DNA of 64,000 bases. It comes from Pseudoduganella rivuli (lineage in GTDB: Bacteria; Pseudomonadota; Gammaproteobacteria; Burkholderiales; Burkholderiaceae_D). Each line of letters begins with the position of its first letter. Position 1 is the stretch's first letter. The stretch lies in assembly GCF_009674485.1 (NCBI RefSeq), contig NZ_WKJJ01000028.1, positions 1 through 64,000 on the forward strand, written 5' to 3'. Below the pieces are notes generated by a model. It had not been told where the DNA came from, made no database searches, and saw only the letters and a list, made by a program, of their open reading frames with translations. The translations under genes and the position numbers were made by a program. Shown here piece after piece: positions 38,384-45,411 of the stretch.

Positions 38384-38482
38384 TCGCGACGTTGCCGGTG
38401 TGTTCTATAATGCCCTGTGCCGCTAGATGGCATTGCATACCGGAAAATTCGCCTTGTTCGTTTTCGTTCATTTGAGAAGCCC

Positions 38483-39250
38483 ATGACGCCACGCCACCGC
38501 CACCTGCTCGACCATATCCGCCAGCACGGCGACACGTCCGTCGACGAACTGGCGCGCCTGCTGGGCGTGACGACACAGACCATCCGGCGCGACATCCGCG
38601 AACTGGAAGATGCGCGGCTGCTGGCCCGCTACCATGGCGGCGTGGGCATCCCGTCGACCGTGCAAAACATCGATTACGACCAGCGCCGCGAGATGGACAG
38701 CGAAGCCAAGTGCCGCATCGCGCAACTGGCGGCGGCCCGCGTGGAAAACGGCCGCTCATTGATCATCAATATCGGCACCACCAGCGAAGAGGTGGCGAAA
38801 GCCCTGCGGCAGCACCGGGGGCTGCGCGTGATCACCAACAACCTCAACGTGGCGACCATCCTGTCCAACAATGACGACACGGAAATCATCATTGCGGGCG
38901 GCCTGGTACGCAACCGCGACCGCGGCGTGATTGGCGAAGCCACGATCGACTTCATGCGCCAGTTCAAGGTGGACATCGGCATCATCGGCGTGTCCGGCAT
39001 CGAGCATGACGGCACCCTGCTCGATTACGACTATCGCGAAGTGCGTGTCACGCAAGCCATCATGGAACAGTCGCGCGAAGTGTGGCTGGTGGCCGACCAC
39101 ACGAAGTTCGGCCGCCACGCCATGGTGCGCCTGGGCAGCGTTGCGCAGATCGACAAATTCTTCACGGATTTGCCATTGCCGCCGGAAGCGGCGGAGGCAT
39201 TTGACAAGGCGGGCGTGGAAGTCATCGTCGCGTCGCAGCCGGCGACATGA
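38483..39250 (+). CDS. glpR: DeoR-family glycerol-3-phosphate regulon repressor GlpR
   Basis: The 255-residue repressor has an N-terminal winged helix (HLLDHIRQHGDTSVDELARLLGVTTQTIRRDIRELEDARLL) and a C-terminal sugar-phosphate isomerase-like ligand domain (IINIGTTSEEVAKAL, TNNLNVATIL, IIAGGLVRNRDRGVIGE). It is divergent to glpD and shares 276 bases of regulatory DNA with it. The ligand in this family is glycerol-3-phosphate, which would lift repression. The start is ATG 38483, since upstream residues are not family-like. Confidence 0.93.
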   Translation: MTPRHRHLLDHIRQHGDTSVDELARLLGVTTQTIRRDIRELEDARLLARYHGGVGIPSTVQNIDYDQRREMDSEAKCRIAQLAAARVENGRSLIINIGTTSEEVAKALRQHRGLRVITNNLNVATILSNNDDTEIIIAGGLVRNRDRGVIGEATIDFMRQFKVDIGIIGVSGIEHDGTLLDYDYREVRVTQAIMEQSREVWLVADHTKFGRHAMVRLGSVAQIDKFFTDLPLPPEAAEAFDKAGVEVIVASQPAT

Positions 39251-39278
39251 CCTCTTCAGCGGAAGGCTGCGGCACAGC

Positions 39279-39522
39279 CTAATAAAATTCCAGCACCACG
39301 TTATGCATCGATACATCTTGGTCGTCAAATATGGTGAAGGTGGCCGGACCCGCACCGGTGAAATGCGTGAACGCCGCAAGCGCGTTATCCATAATGCGCG
39401 ATGCCGCAAAGTGTTGTGCCATCACCGAACATGCCGGAAAAATCGCAATGCACCATGCCGAAGGATGCGTTCAGCGACAGGGATGTCGCTGCAATCAGTG
39501 CTGCGAACTTGGATTGCCACAT
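39279..39522 (-). pseudogene. Frameshifted remnant of a small secreted protein gene
   Basis: Frame 1 (39522 down to stop at 39385) encodes 45 residues with a clear signal peptide, MWQSKFAALIAATSLSLNA, then HCDFSGMFGDGTTLCG and stops. A second frame starts at ATG 39392 and runs to 39279, giving 37 residues (MDNALAAFTHFTGAG to DDQDVSMHNVVLEFY). The frames overlap by 8 bases, so a single-base indel would fuse them into one short exported protein of about 80 residues. I do not recognise the family. It starts 26 bases after the tnpB stop, on the same strand. Confidence 0.5.
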
Positions 39523-39548
39523 GCTTGTCACTGCTTTCTCAAATGTGC

Positions 39549-40958
39549 TCAAAAGTGAACACGGTTTGATTTCTGCCCTGAACCGTCTTGCAGACCGAAT
39601 TCATCACTGACAGACGTCACTTTCCCGCCGTTCGCCGGCCCCATGCCGGCGCCCGTGCCCGGCGTCACCGCCGAACTCGCCACGGGTAGCGCAGTTTTGG
39701 CTTGCGCCACGGTTGCGAACCGTTCAACTTGTCTTGCATTCCATTGAGCTATCCGGTCTGGCAGCAAATTGATGGCCGCATTCAGGTCGCGGTCATGCTG
39801 CGCACCACATTGCGCACAGTTCCATGCGCGATCCTTCAAGGTAAGCGTGATGTTTTTCCAGCCGCAGCAGGAACACAACCGACTCGATGGATACCAGCGG
39901 CTGGCGATGACCAGCCGGGTGCCATAACGTTGCGCTTTGTAGGCAAGCTGGCGGGAAAATTCCGCCATACCGACGTCGACCATCGGCCGTGCCAGACATT
40001 CGTTCCTGAGCATGCCCGCCACGTTTAAGTCCTCGATGCCGATCGCTTGGTTTTCGCGACACAGCCTTGTGGTCAATTTGTGCGTAAAGTCGCGGCGCAG
40101 GCGGGCGATACGGGCGCACATCCGGGCCAGCCTGCGCGCCGATTTGACCTGGTTGCGGCCGCGCGGCATCCGCGTCGGTTCTTGCAAGGGGCCGATGAAT
40201 TCCCGTTTGAACCGTTTGGCCGCCTCAACTTTGCGGCTGTGGCGGCGGCCACGTATCCGCAAACGCCGCAGCGCGCTGCCCAGCGGCATGGGCGCGTCGA
40301 TTTTTTCTCCGTTCGACAACGACACCGCCGTTTTGATGCCCAAGTCAACGCCGATTTCGCCATCGGCCGTGCGCCGGCAGGTCGCCTGCCGCCCAGGGAC
40401 ATCGACTTGCACCGCAACATACCAGCGATCGGCGGTGCGTGACACCACCGCCCCCAGTATTTTGCCGTCGAAGCGCAGCGCCTCGGTCATGCCAACCCAG
40501 CCTAGCTTGGGCAGTCTGATCCTATGGCCTGCGACCTCGAACTTGTCATTGGCGACGTAAAAACTGTCCGAACATGCGCCTTTGCGCTTGGGTTGCGGCG
40601 GATAGGCCAGCGCAATGCCCTGCGCCTTGAGCCGCCGTCGTGCATGCCGGTCATCGGGGGCGCGGCGTTTGCCGGCTTTGACATCGTTGAAGAACCTCTC
40701 CCACGCCCGGCCCAAGTTGCGAAACGGTTGCGCATGAGCGTCGCGGTGCATTTCCTTCAGCCACGGGAATTGGATGTACTTGATGGCGTTGAACTGTTTT
40801 TTGAGCCTGAGGGCGTTCGGTTTGCCGCCCTTGGCATATTGTTTATTCCATTCATCGAGCGCCCAGTTCCAGACAAAGCGCACGGTACCACAGGCGCGCA
40901 CGAAATAATCGGCTTGCGTGCCAGTCGGTTTCAGCTCAATCCGGTGCGCCAATTCCAT
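39549..40958 (-). CDS. tnpB: TnpB-family RNA-guided endonuclease (IS200/IS605 OrfB-like), solo
   Basis: This 469-residue protein of the OrfB family cuts DNA guided by a transposon-encoded RNA. The RuvC-like residues are all present: Asp205 in VDLGIKT, Glu309 in IGIEDLNV and an Asp near 389-391 in HDRDLNAAINL. The zinc-ribbon cysteines are 362/365 and 381/384 (CSCCG and CAQCG). The N-terminal part MELAHRIELKPTGTQADYFVRACGTVRFVWNWALDEW is the usual start. A GGAGGG site precedes ATG 40958. No tnpA partner is seen. A 7-base hairpin, CGCCGGC-CCCAT-GCCGGCG (39633-39651), in the 3' coding end could be part of the guide RNA scaffold. Transposon ends were not found. Confidence 0.9.
   Translation of the reverse strand: MELAHRIELKPTGTQADYFVRACGTVRFVWNWALDEWNKQYAKGGKPNALRLKKQFNAIKYIQFPWLKEMHRDAHAQPFRNLGRAWERFFNDVKAGKRRAPDDRHARRRLKAQGIALAYPPQPKRKGACSDSFYVANDKFEVAGHRIRLPKLGWVGMTEALRFDGKILGAVVSRTADRWYVAVQVDVPGRQATCRRTADGEIGVDLGIKTAVSLSNGEKIDAPMPLGSALRRLRIRGRRHSRKVEAAKRFKREFIGPLQEPTRMPRGRNQVKSARRLARMCARIARLRRDFTHKLTTRLCRENQAIGIEDLNVAGMLRNECLARPMVDVGMAEFSRQLAYKAQRYGTRLVIASRWYPSSRLCSCCGWKNITLTLKDRAWNCAQCGAQHDRDLNAAINLLPDRIAQWNARQVERFATVAQAKTALPVASSAVTPGTGAGMGPANGGKVTSVSDEFGLQDGSGQKSNRVHF
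39633..39651 (-). ncRNA. Candidate guide-RNA (omega RNA) hairpin in the 3' end of tnpB
   Basis: A perfect seven-base-pair stem, CGCCGGC/GCCGGCG, with loop ATGGG (minus strand) stands in the 3' part of the tnpB reading frame. The guide RNAs of TnpB elements are encoded over the 3' end of the gene and its flank. The extent of the RNA and its guide cannot be fixed from sequence alone. Confidence 0.3.
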
Positions 40959-41395
40959 CGCGGCCCTCCAGTTGCAACGCTGCGCTTCTCCTTGCCGTTG
41001 ACGCTGCGTCTGTCACCACTATCCTCGATCACCTCAACGTTCGACCGGATTGGGGCGAGAAAGTTCCCGGCTTGACGCCGAAATATTTCAGCAATCGCGC
41101 CGCCGCGTACGATCTGCGATGGCCACCGAGCATGGCAAATGAAACTAACCGTCCTGCCCCCCCCTGTAACTCCGACCGTCACTCCTAAAGACCCATCCAC
41201 CTTGCCTGTGCCTATAGCGCTTTTCGTAACGCGCTTGCACACTAAAAATCACGATGCATCAATCTAGAGTTTAGCTCCTTGACGACGAAAAGTAACAATT
41301 CAGCAAGGGTTTTGCCAAAGAAAACGGTGATTGAAATCGACGACCTACTTATTTCGCAAACGTCGGTTACAAAATAAATAAATATTTCGATAACA
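40959..41395. other. 437-base gap without a confident gene (tnpB 5' flank)
   Basis: The region holds the tnpB ribosome-binding site, an AT-richer stretch from about 41210 to 41395, and an open frame (40931-41242, minus) of low-complexity look that overlaps tnpB. I judge that frame spurious. No IS terminal inverted repeats or target duplications could be found by eye. It possibly contains the left end of the TnpB element. Confidence 0.5.
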
Positions 41396-42598
41396 TTACC
41401 AATTCGACTCGCGTTCCGGCGTCGACGAGATTTTGTGGATCGACAAATCCGCGCCCTGGAATTCCTGCTCCGGGTCCAGCCGCAACCCCACGGTCGCTTT
41501 CAGCACGCCATAGACGATGAAGCCGCCCACGCCGGCAATCGCCACGCCCGACACCGTTCCCACCAGTTGCGAAGCGAAGGCCACGCCGCCGATGCCGCCC
41601 AGTGCCTTCGCGCCAAAAATGCCGGCGGCAATCCCGCCCCACGCGCCGCACAGGCCATGCAGGGGCCACACGCCCAACACGTCGTCGATCTTCCACTTGT
41701 TTTGCGCCAGCGTGAACATCCAGACGAAAATCGCGCCCGCGATGCCCCCGGTGACCAGCGCGCCCAGCGGGTGCATCAAATCCGAACCCGCACACACCGC
41801 CACCAGTCCCGCCAGCGGGCCATTGTGCACGAACCCCGGGTCGTTGCGGCCCATGAACACCGCCACCAGGGTGCCGCCCACCATGGCCATCAGCGAATTG
41901 ACCGCCACCAGGCCGCTCATTTTTTCCATCGACTGCGCGCTCATGACGTTAAAGCCGAACCAGCCGACGATCAGGATCCACGCGCCCAGCGCCAGGAAAG
42001 GAATCGACGACGGCGGGTGCGCGGAAATCGCGCCGTTTTTCATGTAGCGGCCACGGCGCGCGCCCAGCAGCAGCACGGCCGGCAGCGCGATCCAACCGCC
42101 CATCGCGTGCACCACGACGGAACCGGCGAAGTCATGGAATTCGGCGCCGAATGCGGACAGCAGCCAGGCCTGGAAACCGAAGCGCTGGTTCCACACCATG
42201 CCCTCAAAGAAGGGATAGACCAGCCCCACCAGCACAAACGTGGCGGCGGTTTGCGGATGGAAGCGGGCCCGCTCCGCAATGCCGCCGGAAATGATCGCGG
42301 GAATGGCCGCCGCGAACGTCAGCAGGAAAAAGAATTTCACCAGCTCGACGCCATTTTTTGCCGCCAGCACGTCGGCGCCCGCAAAGAAATTGACGCCATA
42401 GGCGATGCTGTAGCCGACAAAGAAATACGCGATGGTCGAGACGCAAAAGTCCACCAGGATCTTCACCAGCGCATTGACCTGGTTTTTCTTGCGCACCGTG
42501 CCCAGCTCAAGGAAAGCAAACCCCGCGTGCATCGCCAAAATCATGATGGCGCCCAGCAGGATGAACAACGCATCCGCGCCATAATTAGTACCAGCCAT
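41396..42598 (-). CDS. amt: Ammonium transporter (Amt family)
   Basis: The 400-residue membrane protein has eleven predicted helices of the Amt/Rh fold. The twin histidines of the conduction pore are in GSVVVHAMGGW and WPLHGLCGAWGG. The aspartate before the first is in FHDFAGS. The N-terminus shows no long signal peptide. A GGGGAG site precedes ATG 42598. It stands alone, without the usual glnK gene next to it. The sigma-54 promoter and NtrC-like sites upstream make nitrogen-limitation control likely. Confidence 0.93.
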   Translation of the reverse strand: MAGTNYGADALFILLGAIMILAMHAGFAFLELGTVRKKNQVNALVKILVDFCVSTIAYFFVGYSIAYGVNFFAGADVLAAKNGVELVKFFFLLTFAAAIPAIISGGIAERARFHPQTAATFVLVGLVYPFFEGMVWNQRFGFQAWLLSAFGAEFHDFAGSVVVHAMGGWIALPAVLLLGARRGRYMKNGAISAHPPSSIPFLALGAWILIVGWFGFNVMSAQSMEKMSGLVAVNSLMAMVGGTLVAVFMGRNDPGFVHNGPLAGLVAVCAGSDLMHPLGALVTGGIAGAIFVWMFTLAQNKWKIDDVLGVWPLHGLCGAWGGIAAGIFGAKALGGIGGVAFASQLVGTVSGVAIAGVGGFIVYGVLKATVGLRLDPEQEFQGADLSIHKISSTPERESNW

Positions 42599-42648
42599 TC
42601 AAACCACTCCCCAAAATAATGCAAAATTGAACTAGGAGTGTGCATTCA

Positions 42649-42664
42649 AGCAATTTTCGTACCA
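42649..42664 (-). promoter_or_regulatory. Sigma-54 (RpoN) promoter of amt
   Basis: On the minus strand TGGTACGAAAATTGCT matches the -24/-12 consensus TGGYACR-N4-TTGCW in full, with GG and GC ten bases apart. The inferred start of transcription is near 42638, giving a 40-base leader to amt. Confidence 0.85.
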
Positions 42665-42674
42665 AATTGGTGCG
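42658..42674. promoter_or_regulatory. NtrC-like site overlapping the -24 element
   Basis: The 17-base site reads CGCACCAATTTGGTACG on the minus strand and matches TGCACCAWWWTGGTGCA at 14 of 17 positions. It overlaps the -24 box, so binding would compete with polymerase, as a governor-type site could. Confidence 0.5.
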
Positions 42675-42738
42675 ATTTGCTAAGTGCATGATTCGACTGA
42701 ATTTGTTGAAATACACTATCTTGGTGCGTCAAGTGGCT

Positions 42739-42779
42739 TGCACCAATAATGGGCATCATTTGAGCGCCATGATGGTGCG
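42739..42779. promoter_or_regulatory. Two NtrC-like upstream sites
   Basis: TGCACCAATAATGGGCA (42739-42755) and AGCGCCATGATGGTGCG (42763-42779) match the NtrC consensus at 14 and 13 of 17. Their centres are at about -109 and -133 from the inferred start of transcription, the usual enhancer distance for sigma-54 promoters. TTGGTGC at 42721-42727 is a further half-site. Confidence 0.65.
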
Positions 42780-42812
42780 CGGCACGGCAGCCTTGCGCAC
42801 CACATCAATGCA

Positions 42813-45269
42813 TCAGATCGGCGCGCCCGGCGGGATGGGCGGCAGCGGACGCAACGTCACGCTGCGCGGGTCTTGCAGGTACGCCTTGACCAGCGTGGCC
42901 GCCTCCTTGCGGCTGGCGGCCGTCACGCCCTTGCCGGGATTACGGCCCAGCCAGGATGCCAGGTCGGCCAGCGCCGTCCGCACTTCCGCCGCCACGCCCG
43001 CGTGCAATTTGCCGCCATTGAGCGTCTGCAAGACCGTATCGAGCACCACCCAGTTGGCCGCCAGTTGCACGGTTTCACCGCCCGCCAGTGTCGCCGGAAT
43101 CGCGTCGCGGCGCCACGTACGCTGCAACAACAAGTCCAGCACTTCGGCCACGCCCGGCTGCTTCGCGTCGCGCGCGTGTTGCCATGCGAGGCGGTTCAGC
43201 CGTCCCGCATCGAGCAGGAATGACGCCGACTGCGCCGCACCCGCCTCCGCCGCCGACAAGGCATCGAACACGCCGCCCATGCGCGTCTCGAAATATTCGC
43301 GGTTGCGCTCATAGCCCTGCGACGGCGGCGTCAGCACATCCAGCACGTGGGCCGGCAGCGCCAGGTATTCCGCCTGCAACGTGGACGCCAGCTTATTCAA
43401 TGCTTCGCGCTGCGTGGCGGCAGATACCGGCCGCACACCGCCGCGCGCGGCGCCGGCACGGATATCGCCCACTGCGGCATATTCGAATTCGCCGCCGGCC
43501 ACCAGCCGCGCCAGCCCTTCCGCCTGGTAGCGTTGCAGCAGGTAGACCGGCACCAGCCGCGCTTCGATTTCACCGGCTTGCCGCCCGTCCGGCAACACAT
43601 TGAAACTGAACTGATCCAGCGCACGCTTGCGCACGGCCGACAGGCTGTCCCAGGTTTTCAGGATGTCCGGGCCGAAATCCCATAGCAAGCCATGCGGATG
43701 GGCGGCGCCGGGCGAGCGCGCATCCGTGTCGCCCACGTAAGTCAGCCCCGCCGCCTGCGCTTCGCGCCGCAATTGCGCCAGCGCGGCCTGCTCGTCGCCC
43801 GCGAACTGGCCGTACACGTGCTTGACGATGTAGTCGTCCCACGGCCCCACACCCACGCCATAGGCATCGGCCAGGTCGACTTCGCCCTGCGCATTCAGTT
43901 TCAATACCGGATGCGGATAATCCATGACCGAACCATTGCCTTGGCGGCTGGCGGCAAAGTTGTGGGCAAAGCCCAGCGTATGCCCCACTTCGTGCGCCGA
44001 CAACTGGCGCAGGCGCGCCAGCGCCATCTGCTCCGCCAGCTTTTCCCTGCCGCCGGATTTTCCATAAGGCGCCAGCAGGCTTTCAGCAATCAGGATGTCC
44101 TGCCGCACACGCTGCGAACCCAATGTCACGGCGCCACGGATGATCTCGCCCGTCAGCGGGTTGGCCAGCGCATTGCCATAGGACCAGCCCCGCGTGGCGC
44201 GGTGTGTCCACGTGATGATGTTGTAGCGCACATCCATCGGGTCCGCTCCTTCCGGCAGCAGTTCCACGCGGTACGCATCCTTGAAGCCAGCCTTTTCAAA
44301 TGCGCTGCCCCACCAGCGCGCACCTTCCAGCAACGCCGTGCGCACCGGTTCCGGCGCGCCCCGGTCGACGTAATACACGATCGGTTTCTTCACCGGGCTG
44401 AGCGCCGCGCCGGGATCGGTCTTTTCCAGCCGGTGCCGCACTTGCCAGCGCACGTCCAGGCTGGACGCCAGCGGCGTGGCGAAATCGACGTACCCGGTAT
44501 CGAAGCCGCCCGATTGCGGATGATAGGTGCGCGGACGGTACCCGTCGTCCGGCAGCCGCACCATGCTGATGTGCTGGCGCATGGTCAGGCTGGCCGGATC
44601 GGCCGCCACCTGTTTCACCCATTCGCCCTGCCCCGGACCCTGGAACGTCAGCAGCGCTTCCAGCTCGATATTGTCGGGGAAGGCCCGGGCGTCGGCCGCC
44701 AGCACGGCGCTGCGTTTCGCATCCACCGCATAGCCGCCCTGTTTGGTCTCCGCCAGCCGCGCCGCCACGCCATGCTGGTCGGCCAGCAGGAACGTGGAAA
44801 AGTCCACCAGGTGCCGCCCGCCATCGGTGGCGAGGATGTCGCCCGCCCACAGCACCGCGCCGGCAAACGATTCCGCCACGGCGGCCCGTTCATCGTGGTC
44901 CTTCGAACCGGCAATGAAACGGGTATTGTCCTGCACCAGGAACAGGCGGTTGCCATGCTTCTGGAACCGCACCAGCTTGACTTCGCCGGACTGGCGCCGG
45001 TCCAGGCCCACGTCGTTGGAACCCAGCGCATACGGCAAGGAACTCATCAGGAGAAACGGCTGGTCCAGCGCGGACACCCCCAGCAGCACGCGGCCTTGCG
45101 CGGTATCGCGCCACAGGTCGATAAAGCCGGGCTGCGATGCCAGGCCCTGGGTTTGTTCCTGCAAGGTTTTAGCGGGGGCCGCCGACGTGGCGGAAAAAGC
45201 GGAATTGGCGGGGATGGCCGTCAACAGCAGCGTGGCCAGCAGATAAGAAGCGGAGCGGGTCGGGGTCAT
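42813..45269 (-). CDS. Secreted zinc-dependent metalloprotease (DUF5117/DUF5118-type)
   Basis: The 818-residue protein has a signal peptide (residues 1-27). The zinc site is HEVGHTLGFAHNF at about residue 425, the extended HExxHxxGxxH motif of metzincins, followed by MDYPHP with the expected Met turn. The N-terminal part is the DUF5117-type pro-region and the C-terminal a DUF4953-like domain. It is exported to the periplasm or outside. Divergent from no gene. It stands as a single gene between amt and a prolyl oligopeptidase. Substrate unknown. Confidence 0.88.
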   Translation of the reverse strand: MTPTRSASYLLATLLLTAIPANSAFSATSAAPAKTLQEQTQGLASQPGFIDLWRDTAQGRVLLGVSALDQPFLLMSSLPYALGSNDVGLDRRQSGEVKLVRFQKHGNRLFLVQDNTRFIAGSKDHDERAAVAESFAGAVLWAGDILATDGGRHLVDFSTFLLADQHGVAARLAETKQGGYAVDAKRSAVLAADARAFPDNIELEALLTFQGPGQGEWVKQVAADPASLTMRQHISMVRLPDDGYRPRTYHPQSGGFDTGYVDFATPLASSLDVRWQVRHRLEKTDPGAALSPVKKPIVYYVDRGAPEPVRTALLEGARWWGSAFEKAGFKDAYRVELLPEGADPMDVRYNIITWTHRATRGWSYGNALANPLTGEIIRGAVTLGSQRVRQDILIAESLLAPYGKSGGREKLAEQMALARLRQLSAHEVGHTLGFAHNFAASRQGNGSVMDYPHPVLKLNAQGEVDLADAYGVGVGPWDDYIVKHVYGQFAGDEQAALAQLRREAQAAGLTYVGDTDARSPGAAHPHGLLWDFGPDILKTWDSLSAVRKRALDQFSFNVLPDGRQAGEIEARLVPVYLLQRYQAEGLARLVAGGEFEYAAVGDIRAGAARGGVRPVSAATQREALNKLASTLQAEYLALPAHVLDVLTPPSQGYERNREYFETRMGGVFDALSAAEAGAAQSASFLLDAGRLNRLAWQHARDAKQPGVAEVLDLLLQRTWRRDAIPATLAGGETVQLAANWVVLDTVLQTLNGGKLHAGVAAEVRTALADLASWLGRNPGKGVTAASRKEAATLVKAYLQDPRSVTLRPLPPIPPGAPI

Positions 45270-45354
45270 ATCGGGTCGAACCTGGGTCGAGCTGGGATCA
45301 ATGAGTGCCCGGCGCGGGGACCTGCGCCATGCGGAGACTGCCCGCGCAGCATGG

Positions 45355-45375
45355 ATCCCCGCGCACGGCGGGGAT
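45355..45375. repeat. REP-like hairpin
   Basis: ATCCCCGC (45355-45362), loop GCACG, GCGGGGAT (45368-45375) is followed by GACGGGGCGG. Such GC-rich palindromes with a GGATGACGG tail recur between genes in related bacteria. It lies about 37 bases after the peptidase stop, so it could also work as a terminator-like structure. Confidence 0.45.
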
Positions 45376-45411
45376 GACGGGGCGGCGCCTGGGTCCGCCC
45401 CGGGTTACAAC

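Noticed and set aside
40931..41242. 103-codon frame overlapping the 5' end of tnpB
   Set aside because: No family, odd composition, overlaps the tnpB start. Probably chance.
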